A stretch of 64,000 nucleotides of DNA. It comes from Polytrichum commune (lineage: Eukaryota > Streptophyta > Polytrichopsida > Polytrichales > Polytrichaceae). Below the pieces are notes generated by a model. That model was not told the origin of the DNA. It ran no database searches and worked only from the letters and a program-made list of their open reading frames with translations. A program made the position numbers and the translations under genes. The stretch lies in assembly GCA_950295325.1 (NCBI GenBank), contig OX485807.1, positions 22,479,666 to 22,543,665 on the forward strand. Reading direction: 5' to 3'. This document shows, piece by piece, positions 49,123 through 60,700 of the stretch (position 1 is the first letter of the stretch; each line of letters opens with the position of its first letter).

Positions 49123-50438
49123 GGGCGCTTCGTGAGAATGTGCTCTGCAAAGTTTCCACCAGGCGTAATGAAGGTCTTTCCAAAAACTGTTTGTCACAAA
49201 ATATGATGGTTGCAATTTGCAAGTAGAAACATAACTGACTCCAATCTTGGCACTCTAGCATACACTTCCAAATTCCAATAACTCTTGTAATTTCGACTGT
49301 GCGACTTCAACTCGGCACTGATTGCAACTTCGGCTTGGCAAGCACAATTATATGTGAACGTGGATTTTTCAAACAAGATTGGGTGAAGAGTGATTGCAGA
49401 AGTCGATTGAAACTTCAAACATTGGTTGCATTGATGTGTAAGTGTCATTATGCGGTCTTCAACACCTGTCAAATGCCAGTTTGGCCGTCCAAGAAGTTTT
49501 TTTTTGTTGGGGGGGGGGGCACACTTCACAAAAATGTGCTTTGCAAAGTTTCCACTAGGCGCAGTGAAGGCCTCTCCAAAAACTGCTTGTCACAAATACA
49601 ATGGTTGCAATTTGCAAATAGAATTAGAGCTAGACTCCAATCTTGGCATTGTAGCGGACACTTCCGAATTCCAATAACTCCTGCAATTTTGACTCGACAA
49701 CTTCGACTCGGCACTGACTGCAACTTCGGCTTGGCAAACACAAGTATATGTGAACGTGGATTTTCCAAATAGGACTGGGTGAAGAATGATTGCAGAGGTT
49801 GATTGAAACTCCAAACATTGGTTGCATTGATGCGAGTGTCATTATGCGGTCTTTTGATGGAAAATGTGGATTGGGCTAGAATTTTTGGCACTTGGAAATC
49901 AACCAAAAACCGGAGAGCTTTACCTTTGGAGTTGGATGATGATTAAGTGCATTATGTAGGGGATCTAAATAATTTTAGTGCATCGTTTTATTACATGTAC
50001 TTCTTCAATATAGTGAGACATCATATTATTTTCATACTCATTACAAAACGGCTAATATCAAGTTTTTGTGGTGAAGTGTTGCAAAAAAGTTTGAAAGCTT
50101 GAGTGTACGTGTAAGGGTTGATATCATGTGCACTTTGGTTGCCATAAGCGTAATATCACGGAGTTCAGAGTGTATGTTGAGTCAAGGGTCAAAAGATATT
50201 GGTCAAAGTTGAAGTCTTCACTGGGCTTTTTAGGCAACACACACTAGCGGCGTACTAAATTGAAGCAGCCTCCCTTACAAGGATGTCAAGTCAACATTCA
50301 TGGTGGGAATGAATAACTTAATTCATGGATGTCCAAGTCAGTTGAGAGGGGGGGGGGGGGGGTGTGTGTGTGTGTTCTCTCAATATTATAGTCTTCAACA
50401 CATGTCAAATGCCATTTTGGCTGACATAGAAGTAAGTT

Positions 50439-50470
<32 letters not shown>

Positions 50471-51447
50471 GGGCGCTTCGTGAGAATGTGCTCTGCAAAG
50501 TTTCCACCAGGCGTAATGAAGGTCTCTCCAAAAACTGTTTGTCACAAAATATGATGGTTGCAATTTGCAAGTAGGAACATAACTGACTCCAATCTTGGCA
50601 CTCTAGCATACACTTCCAAATTCCAATAACTCTTGTAATTTCGACTGTGCGACTTCAACTCGGCACTGATTGCAACTTCGGCTTGGCAAGCACAATTATA
50701 TGTGAACGTGGATTTTTCAAACAAGATTGGGTGAAGAGTGATTGCAGAAGTCGATTGAAACTTCAAACATTGGTTGCATTGATGTAAGTGTCATTATGCG
50801 GTCTTCAACACCTGTCAAATGCCAGTTTGGCCGTCCAAGAATTTTTTTTTGTGGGGGGGGGGGCACACTTCACAAAAATGTGCTTTGCAAAGTTTCCACT
50901 AGGCGCAGTGAAGGCCTCTCCAAAAACTGCTTGTCACAAATACAATGGTTGCAATTTGCAAATAGAATTAGAGCTAGACTCCAATCTTGGCATTGTAGCG
51001 GACACTTCTGAATTCCAATAACTCCTGCAATTTTGACTCGACAACTTCGACTCGGCACTGACTACAACTCCGGCTTGGCAAACACAAGTATATGTGAACG
51101 TGGATTTTCCAAATAGGACTGGGTGAAGAATGATTGCAGAGGTTGATTGAAACTCCAAACATTGGTTGCATTGATGCGAGTGTCATTATGCGGTCTTTTG
51201 ATGGAAAATGTGGATTGGGCTAGAATTTTTGGCACTTGGAAATCAACCAAAAACCGGAGAGCTTTACCTTTGGAGTTGGATGATGATTAAGTGCATTATG
51301 TAGGGGATCTAAATAATCTTAGTGCATCGTTTTATTACATGTACTTCTTCAATATAGTGAGACATCATATTATTTTCATACTCATTACAAAACGGCTAAT
51401 ATCAAGTTTTTGTGGTGAAGTGTTGCAAAAAAGTTTGAAAGTTTGAG
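48740..51447. repeat. 1,354-bp tandem duplication with internal subrepeats and poly-T/poly-G tracts
   Basis: Two nearly identical direct copies, 48,740-50,093 and 50,094-51,447, are offset by 1,354 bp. They differ mainly in homopolymer lengths, so the event is recent. Within each copy a subunit is itself duplicated: for example 49,205-49,375 and 49,600-49,775 share ggttgcaatttgcaa, a gactccaatcttggca block and tatgtgaacgtggatttt. Each copy carries long G tracts, two of them directly after a T tract (49,083-49,121 and 50,437-50,470). No gene is supported; the open frames are shadows of the repeats. Confidence 0.93.
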
Positions 51448-54236
51448 TGAAGTGTGATTGTTTTGAAGCCCTTCAGATTGAAATGCATGTGCACACTTCA
51501 AACTTGAACACTGGGGGGTTGGGGGGGGGGGGGGTTATTTGGGTGGAAAATCAGTCAAGATCCAAGTGTTTCCATGTTGCTAATATATTGTGTCTATTTA
51601 TTTAATTAATTATTTAATTAAGGTTGATTCTATGCATTCCTCTAAATTGAGAGTTTTTTTTGTTTAAAAAAAATTTAAATTAACTTGAACCAGCTCTTCC
51701 TCAAACTCAACCGACTCATCTGTAACTACACTTTTTGTCTAAGTAGTGTGGGTTATCACTTGGAGTTACGCATAACTATAACAATTTATTCAGAGTAACA
51801 TTTCATTTTTTACCCAAATAAAATAAATAGTTAGATTAAATCTATGTTTCAAAGCAACTCTAGATTTATTTGTAAATTTTTGACATAATGAAATTTTACG
51901 TGTGTAGTTCTATTAGCGAATCATATGATAGAAATGACAACAACGAATGTGAGATGTGAATTGCACATTTTGTTGTAGTGCACTTTCGTTGCATGCACAC
52001 TATGTTATGTGTCAAATAGCACACGCATCTAGAGGGAATAGTTGAACGTATTGCTTCTCAACGTATGCACAATTGGGGATTTCGTTATATTCATTTAGTT
52101 TCTTCCTCCAAACAAATTTTGTTTTACATTGTGCATGTCTTAATTGTGCAAAAAATACCCTTAGATGCATTATTTATTTTGGACAAGTCTTTTTTTTCCA
52201 TATTTACTTAAATCCTAGTTAGCCTGATATTTAAGTAAAATTGGACTAAGTTCAAGTCCAAATTTGATCACGTTGAGTTTTATCATAGATCCCTATAATA
52301 GGATTATGTGGTGAGATCTTTCAATAGAATATGCACAGTTGATCATGATAACATCATAGTAGTTGTTTTGAATATATTTGCACTATTCAACATTTGTTTA
52401 TATACACTTAACATTAGTAATATATGTTTTTAAAAATATTTTTATCCGTCATATCTTAACGCATAAGATTCAAGTAATGACTAAGGGTTCACATATCTCC
52501 CATAAAATTTAGGTTTACTCTAAACTCCGTAGTATTGCACCCGTGGCAACCAAAGTGCACATGATATTACGGAGCTTTGTGGTGTTAACATGGATGCGTG
52601 ATACTATAGAATTAGTGCAGCACGTGACATTACGGAATAACACAAAGGAGATGTGAGGACAATTTGAATTCGTCTCCCGTCACCTACACTAGTGTGGTCC
52701 ACTCCACTTGGCCTTCCTGGGCGATCTGGCGGACGCATGCACCATCATTCAACAAGTGGCATAAAAAGAAGAAGAAGACGCTCCACATGTTGACACATGT
52801 CGCAATGCGAGGGTGTGGGTTGACTTTTTGAGTGGTTTGCATCAATGACAAATTTCATGATATAAGGGAGAGAAATATGACAATAAGGAGTGAGATTTGA
52901 ACTACGAACATCCGTTCCCTAGGGTTTCGGGATGTTAGAGAATATGTGACATTATGGGGGGTTGATATTACGGAGTTTAGGGTGTCTATCAAAAGTGTAT
53001 GGATGGATCTGCCACTAGACTTAAAAGGAACCAAAAAGTCCAGATTTTGAAGGTGTGTCCGAATTCACTCAAATGCGTCACTGTGACAGTCCACTTAGTC
53101 GGTAAAAAGCGATAATGCAGGTCAAACATTATAGCGACAAATGAAGAGTCTGATCGGAGAGCCACACTCAGAGAACAATTTGGTGTAGCGGCTTCGTCGC
53201 GACTTCGTAGCGGCGAGTGCCTTCGTCTGCCAGATAACACAACTAGGCTGGCCAGTACTTAATGTATCCACATGAGAAGGTGGATCCAGGCACTGACGAT
53301 GGTTATGGGGTGGGACGAGAAGTACTGGAATTAAACCCAAGCTGAGTTAGTTGCGAGCTCTCCACCTGCACGCACGAGAAGCCCGACTCCCTCCATCGGA
53401 CATCCTGCATTCATTAGTTCTGTAAGTTGCATGTGTTGGACACAATGCCTAATTCATTAGTCTCCGATTATAGAGCCAATCCTGAGGGTTGACAAGTGGT
53501 GGTCCACTTTTTGATGCCCTTTGGCTTGCTTGGTTCTTTTGAGATTGAAGCAGACAGATAGAGATGCTCGCCAGTTGTTCTGATTGGCTACATTGAGGAC
53601 ACTTGAGTGTGATTGATTCTTATCAACTTACAGTTTGTAGTTGAGGTATAAGTCCATAACTGATGCAGTGCAGTCATGATGTTCACTGACTTTCAATTCT
53701 GAGTGCACTGCACACACTCTTGGAAACCCTAACCTGAAAGTGGAATCGGTCCTAGGTGAAGGTGAAGGTGAAGCTATTGTTATGATACGCCTTCCTCTAG
53801 TTATGTGCGGACACTCAGGCTGTGGTCTATGCATGTTCGCTGATTTCCGGATTGCAAATGTGCTGCTCGCCACTCAACGTAAGGGAGGGCAGCCGATATT
53901 GATTCTCGTCAATTGCTGTCCACTGAGTTCTCGATTGGGGTGTATGCGTTCACTGGAAGCCTAATACGGAAAATCTTAAAATGATCTTGGTTTCACCGCC
54001 ACAGACACAACCACGCTCACTCAATTTCCGTTTTTTGTTCTGTTTGGTTTTGAAGCAAGCGGCTCTCCATTGCACAAATACAACCTCCAGGATACCAGGA
54101 CCCCCGAGAGGAGCGGAGCTCGAAAGGGACGGCCAGACACAACGAACCAAGAGCCAAGAACCAAGGGGCCACGAAACCAGAGGCGCGAAAATCAACAAAA
54201 CTCAAGAGTGAATTTGCGGCCGCCATCGCCACGACA
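51448..54236. other. Intergenic, upstream of the GNAT gene
   Basis: AT-rich, with an inverted partner of 47,650-47,960 at 52,780-52,990. An inverted pair of the actccgta.tatt motif at about 52,516 and 52,985 could bound a MITE of about 475 bp. From about 53,950 the GC content rises, consistent with the 5' UTR and promoter of the gene at 54,237. Confidence 0.4.
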
Positions 54237-54773
54237 ATGGGTCAGCTTCAGAAGGCCGGCGAGATCACACTTCGCAGGTTCACAGAAGAGGATATTGGCG
54301 GGATCATGGCGTGGGCAGGAGACGACCAAGTGATGGTCACCACCCCAATGGCAACGCTGCAGTCGGATGAAGATGCGCGACGCTACTACGACGCTACCAT
54401 CGTCAAACACCCTTGGTACCGCGCCATCTGCGTGGACGGCGAGGTCGCCGGGGCGGTCTACGTGACGCCGGCTGCCGCCGCTGGCGCCCACGCCGTCCGC
54501 GCCGATCTCAGCTACGCGCTAGCTAAGGAGTATTGGGGCCGCGGCATCACCACACGCGCCACCGCCATGGCCATGGCCGAAGCGGTGCAAGAACTTCGCC
54601 TCGCGCGGGTGCAGGCTTACGCTCTTGACACAAATCTGCGCTCGCAACGGGTGCTGGAGAAGTGCGGATTCATGAGAGAAGGATTGCTTCGGAACTTCGT
54701 CCATTTGCGCGGCTCCATTCGCAGCGTCTACGCCTACAGTCTCATCTTCAACCTCGACGACAAAGACGACTAG
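54237..54773 (+). CDS. GNAT-family N-acetyltransferase, RimJ/RimL-like
   Basis: An intact, intronless 178-aa protein. The GNAT fold is read from LRRFTEEDIGGIMAWAGDD (strand 1/helix 1), a central strand RADLSYALAKEYWGRGI with the acetyl-CoA-binding W-G-R-G loop at residues 100-103, a following helix TRATAMAMAEAV, and the C-terminal NLRSQRVLEKCGFMREGLLR motif typical of RimJ/RimL-like enzymes. It resembles the small plant family that includes Arabidopsis At2g32020-type proteins, whose substrates are not established. No transit peptide or membrane segment is obvious, so it is probably cytosolic or nuclear. The coding region is much GC-richer than the flanking DNA. ATG at 54,237 is the first in frame and fits the family N-terminus. 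Confidence 0.92.
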   Translation: MGQLQKAGEITLRRFTEEDIGGIMAWAGDDQVMVTTPMATLQSDEDARRYYDATIVKHPWYRAICVDGEVAGAVYVTPAAAAGAHAVRADLSYALAKEYWGRGITTRATAMAMAEAVQELRLARVQAYALDTNLRSQRVLEKCGFMREGLLRNFVHLRGSIRSVYAYSLIFNLDDKDD

Positions 54774-56290
54774 ACCTCAAGTTCTAGCTCATGTCGATGT
54801 GCATTTTGAGGTAGGATTGACCTACCTACATGGACACATCCCACTCCACAAGCAATTTATTAGGGTCTTTGGATTCGATCGGAAACGATCTCGATCTACT
54901 TAGAAATTGCAAATCACGCAGCTTGTCATTTCAAGTTTTAGAACCGGAGTTGAGATGCAAAGGTGATAAGAAGTCAAAGTGAAGTTTTTTTTTTTTCCCC
55001 TCCTTAAAAAGGGTTTTATAGGTCTTCCAAAAATAAATTCAGTCTTGAACCTAGAAGGGTGTCTACATTTTGAGTCCAACCTCATTGGACCATATGTCAT
55101 TTGGGTGTCCGTTCGTAGCTGCAAGGAAGCCATATACCATTCGAATATAATTGTTAGCTTTAAGGGGGGTGACCAAATTAGCCATGTCTATGTTGGTGAT
55201 TTCCAAATATTCATGGCCTACATAAGTAGTGTATCGGCAACAAAAGGTAGATGTCTATTAATTTAAATACTTCTTTTTTGGCACCCAGTTCTCGTAGGGT
55301 ATGAAACAAGCAATTACCGGTGAGATGTATAGCAATTTTAAATCGTGCATGTAGCCATTTGTCTCGTAATTTTTGGAGCTCATATGCATATCCTTTTCGT
55401 TATCAAATTGAAGATTTGCATGCTCATTAAGTGGTCATTTAGGTCCCCCCAATCATGTTCATTGTTGAGCTTGGAATGGTTGCCACATTTCGAGCACAGA
55501 GTTTAATCTCTTTTAAACACACATTTTTTGGGGGCATTTCCTAGATGCCACATCTAACCACATATCACTCAAATATAGGTGTCCATGTTATTGATGTGTT
55601 GGAATTAGGCATGTCTACCTTAGCCAATGAGAGGAGAGTGGACTGACAAGTTGTGGTAGCAACGAGACCTCCACCTGTACAAGATGGTTAGGGAGCTCTC
55701 TCCACAATGTTTACATTGATGATCTCACCCTTACTCTTAACCTCAAACACAAGTCTCTAATCATGCATTCATGCACATTCAAATTTTGTGTCTTTTTTGA
55801 GTTTGGTCAATATATTTAGACTTAGTATCAATGAGAGGAGAGTGAATAACAAGCAACAATAGCAACAAGACAGTTGCCTACATTCCAAGCCATTTACGCA
55901 ACATAACCCATCTACTTGTGAACAAATGAAATGTTATGTATGGGGATATTAAAGGAAGGTGAGCTATTCGAAGTGTTTTACCCTTGGATGAGCAACCAAC
56001 TACGAAATCTAGGAAATTCAATCTCCTCTTACCACAACTACATTTTTGTACTCATGTTTGAAAGATGGTGTGAGAAGATTTTGAGTGACCTCTATGCTCT
56101 TGTAGTTTGGAAATTAAGAACCAATAGTTCGGGTGCCATGGCGCTACCCAACAACTGTTTAGGGACTTGTAGACTTGTAGACTTATAGATCATTGCAAGG
56201 ACACCCTCCCACACCTGTTCAAACCCCTTGCACAACCACAACTACCAAGTCTAAACCCTACAAACACTGCAATAATCAAACCAAAGGAAC
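54774..56290. repeat. Intergenic with decayed copies of families A (inverted) and C
   Basis: About 54,895-55,150 matches the family A repeat in reverse (gagttgagatgcaaaggtga, then gaagtcaaagtgaag). About 55,280-55,640 matches family C (ggtatgaaacaagcaattac, accatatcactcaaata-type end). No gene is supported. Confidence 0.45.
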
Positions 56291-56294
56291 ATTA

Positions 56295-56661
56295 GAGCAT
56301 CACCACCCATCCTGAAAAACGGATGACTTGAACTTATATTGTGAGAGGTGGCTTGCAAAAGTGCCCCACCCATCCTGCAAAACAAATGATTTGTTGGTAG
56401 GGCCGGCTTGGAAGTTGAGGTTGGCTTGCAAATTGGGGTCATTTTGCAAGTTAGAGCTTTGCCCCCAAAACAAAAAAGGACAAACTCCATATTCCTCTCC
56501 AATTTCCAAGGTGCCAATGAGATTCATCTTGCTTTTGTTTCTTCCTTGTTTTATCACCTTGTATACAAGTCATGGGTGGGTCACCCGGCTTGCAAACCGG
56601 ATGACTTGAACTTATTGTGAGGATGATCCACCTTGCATTTGTAGGATGGGTGGTGATGCTC
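56295..56661. mobile_element. MITE, 367 bp, TTA duplication, PIF/Harbinger-like
   Basis: The left end GAGCATCACCACCCATCCTG and the right end AGGATGGGTGGTGATGCTC are inverted copies. TTA flanks both sides (56,292-56,294 and 56,662-56,664), as in PIF/Harbinger-type MITEs. Subterminal ggatgacttgaacttat is direct-repeated near both ends. No coding capacity. Confidence 0.8.
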
Positions 56662-56664
56662 TTA

Positions 56665-57740
56665 AAAGGGTACAACCCAAAATAATGGGAGCATTTAGGT
56701 TGAGCTAATTCCCAAACCCATAGTGCATTGAGACAACTTTGGGTGATGTTATGGAAGTAAGGGACGGTGCAATTGAAAGATTGCTGCCTTTGAACAAGGG
56801 GTTTTGTAACATCATTTTTTGAGCATGTCTTCTTGAGTTTAACTCCTAGTCTTTGCACTAGGTTACTTCAAGACTTGTTAAAAATTGGTCATTCTATTTT
56901 TTGTAGTGGTTAGTTTCTATTCATTATAAAGATGTCCATCCAATAGGTATGTGCGGACATGTGTATTTAAGTTACATTCAACTCGTGGTCCCAGCCAATA
57001 CAACAACACGTGGCTAATTTCTTCCAAAAAATATCTATTGTTGAACAAGGTAGGCAGTGGCGGTATTCCAAAACACTCTACTAAAAATTTCTCACCTGCT
57101 AAAAAGCCTTGGACTAGAAACATATCAAGTTTAGTAAAGACAATCCCAACAATCGTATCCATATCTTTGGTAAGCATGTCGATACATAAGAATCTTTTAC
57201 AAGCTTCAGATCAGACTTTCTATTTGTCAACAGATGAAAAGGTTACTATGGTCAGTCCAGTGAAATGTGTCAAACTAATCTATTTTACCTTCAAGGAAAG
57301 TTAATTGAATCATCAACTGACAAAAGTATACAATCAGGAGATTGGGGCCAAATGTTGAAAGTTGAAAACTCCTGATGTGCACCCTGAATAGAAAAAGTCT
57401 CACTTTGTAAGACTTACCTGAACTTGCTGAGCCCCGTTTCAAAAGGGCAACTGAGCAACTGTATATCTGCTGAGCAATCAATGTGGTCAGAATCTGCCTC
57501 ACCATAATTTCGAGGTGAAAACATGAATTGACTTACGATCGAGTTCTTGTCAGAATTTGGAATAACTTTTTGCTTCAAGGCAGTTGCGAATGTTTCGTTT
57601 ATCCGTTTCTAGTTTTGAAGGATTTGACTGTGAGTTGCCATCATCCCGTCATTATTCTGCTTGATGAGTGGTTTCTCTTCCACCTCCGCTCCTAAAATCA
57701 CCCAACACGATTACAACGTGAGTAGAAACCTGTTGCAGTT
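56665..57740. other. Intergenic, downstream of the DNMT3-like gene
   Basis: No gene was recognised. The right part must include the 3' UTR of the minus-strand methyltransferase gene that stops at 57,744. Confidence 0.4.
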
Positions 57741-57743
57741 GGG

Positions 57744-60700
57744 TCAATCATCATCTATTACAATGGTTTCTGCTGTGGATGTACCAATCTTTGCTTTGCC
57801 TTCAACAGCAGCACCATCAACATCAGGAAGATCGTCCTCAGGTCCATCAGGGAGATCATCATCCTCGGGGCTATCAGGAAGATCGTCCTCGGGGCCATCA
57901 GGGAGATCATCCACGGGTCCATCAGATAGATCGTCCTCAGCTCCATCAGCCTCGTCATTCTCATCAATTTCTACATCATTGACAACCTCAACTCTGGCTT
58001 CTACCTCCGCTATGAATTCGTCAACTTCTTTGGCTAGCCCGTCCAATTCATCACTTTCCTCCTCTATCAGTACTTCTGCCTCCTCCGCATCTAGCTCGTC
58101 CTCATCGTCTTCATCAGAGAAAGAGTCACTTGACTTTCCTCGTTTCCTTTTGGTGCGTCGAATCATGGTTTCAATTTTCCTTAATTTCCTTCCTTTAGTG
58201 CCGACCTCCACCCTGAGCAGATTTGCCTCCTGCTTGAAATTGTAAGGTGCGCAAAAGCAAAACACTGACAGGTCAAAGAACTCCAGAACCTTGTCGGTTC
58301 TCCTGCAACCCGATCACAATACTGTCGTCACTTGCATGTCTCGGCAAATACGTAAACACTCTAGGATCCATCTTGCTATTGGTGTTTTGATGTTTCAGGA
58401 GTCACATTGAATCTATAAGACTGTTGATAGTAGAGATATTCTGTATCCTCACAAGCGATCATCCTACACATTGCAAATTCTCAAGGAGAGGTGAACCTGT
58501 ATGTCTCATGGTCTCCAGTTTTGATTATGAGATAGCACTTTGCGTAGAAGTTTTCACTCCCGGGTGTTGCAGACTGTAGGCTGTCGACGTCAACAGAGCT
58601 CTCAATAATGTACTGCCATCAAAGTCCACGAAGTGAATATGCTGATCTCCATTCTACAAAATGTGCATTTGCCCCAAATGCGACCATTGTGATGCCATTC
58701 ACGTAGAGTACTTGAACAGATACTACTTGTTTGATGGTTTCTCTCTTGGACTTGAGAGCAAAAGCCCATCTTAAAAAAAGATTCAATAGAGTTGTTTGTG
58801 AAGAGTGAATTATCCTTGTAAACACATGAAGATACTGCTAATTCAGGAGAATCTTGTTTTGCACATATGCTTCTGAAATACTAATCCTCCATAAATGTGT
58901 TGTCCAGTTAAACTAAGAATTTTACTCACCACAAAGAAGGGGCTCCAAGTCTGACGACTATAGACTGTCCACACCTCGTCCTTTCCTGGAAAGATAAAAA
59001 CTTTGTTGTTCGATCGTATGACATTGGTAACCCTGTGACACATATCAAGATTGCACATATTGAAACCTTTAAACTGAATACAAGTCCATTTTTGAGCTTG
59101 TGGAGTGGGTGCGAAAACAAAACACCCACCACGTCAGGTGCCCAACAGGAAGATCTGTACTTTCAAATTTGCACACCCTTCAGACACCCTTTGTGAGCCA
59201 TGCAGCACCAAAGAGCAAGAGAGAAACAAAATAAAAGATTTCTTGTTTGAAAGGACCTCAGCAACCAACGACTGCAACATGACCAGAAGGCATGAGATTA
59301 ACTTATGTGTCACCATGTTCTCCTTCACATGAAGAATTCCCCATAGTGGCAATGATCAGCAAAGGTATAAACCTCACAAGCATGTTGACCGTATGCATAA
59401 TACACTTGGAAAGGTAGGGGCAAAGTGCGGTAATGACAGGGCATGACAATATTCAGCACACTTCCCTACAGATATTGATGAGAGATTACTGCACACCTAC
59501 ACCAGCAGGCAATCTTTTCATCCGCCATACCCGATGAAAGATGAGGATTAAGGCTGTATGCTATACGAGGTATGCATGCTCACCTGTGAGAGAATGAAGT
59601 CCAGGAAACCTGGATATCAGTTTCTTGCCGCAATTCATATTGTCCAGTTCCCCTTAAAGGATTCCATTCATCATCTTCGCCGTCAAGATAAGGTGATGTA
59701 AGTTCCAAGTACTGCCTGTTTTACATTACAAGTTACTCATGTGCCATGGAAGCCTGAAGGACACAAAAACTCTACAAGTGTATCACAGGGTATAGATATG
59801 AGCTGGCATTAAGTACTGCTGGCTGAATCAGAATGAAACCTAATACTTACATCTCAATGTACAGAGGTGGCTTCTTTCCACCGATGTTACTTCTTCGAGT
59901 AAACCGATCTCCCGACCTCTTAGTTATAAGTGCATACCAGTTTGGCCTCTCGTGTTCATTGTACAATGCCCAAACCTGCACACCACAATAATATCACAAG
60001 ATTCACATATGGTTCCCAGAATACCCAATTTCTGTTCGTGCCGCCAGAGCATTTTCACATCTTATTGACTACAAGGTAAGGATTGCAAGGTCAGAAAGCC
60101 AAATCTCTGTCAAGCAACTTTTTTTTATGTAAATCTGAACTTCACCTGTACAAACACTGGGATGGTGTTTGTATTTCAACCCATGACCTTCATGTCAGCA
60201 TTTTGATAATACCCAATACATCCATGTCACACTCATTTTTCAAGATGAGGTCTGTCATCGTAAGTAGACTGTGATGTGTCGCATGTTGTGGAGAGGTGAT
60301 AAGTGTGAGCGTAGAAAGAATTCTTTTTTTCTTTTTGCAGTGGAAATTGAGATTTTGCAAGCAAGTAGTAAGATAAAAGGAGTCACTTACATCATCTGGT
60401 TCCATCACGGAACAATCCTTCTCTAGAACAGATCCTGGTAAGTAGACTGGGTTGCCATGATTTCGCAATGAACACTTTAGTAGCGGGCTTAGAAGATATG
60501 CAATGACTGGTACCTGCACCCACATGCAACAAGCGATGCGATGTAGTCAGACCTAAAAACCTTAGGTCTGTAGTGACTGTAAAGTGGAATCGTCCACAGC
60601 ACTTACGGTGAATGTATTCCCCAGTAGCATCCATCTCACAGCAGCCTTGAGTGGTTCCTTTCTAGTAGATTCCTGGCCTTTCCAGCCACCCCTTCCACCA

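Noticed and set aside
48946-50609. Proline- and glycine-rich frames around the G/C tracts
   Set aside because: They are translations of homopolymers within the tandem duplication.
58619-58825. Open frame of 68 codons ending at 58,619 as the terminal exon of the DNMT3-like gene
   Set aside because: A short intron (GTGAAT at 58,702 to CAG at 58,613) joins in phase to two further exons, giving an acidic C-terminus and a consistent total length. The alternative end cannot be fully excluded.
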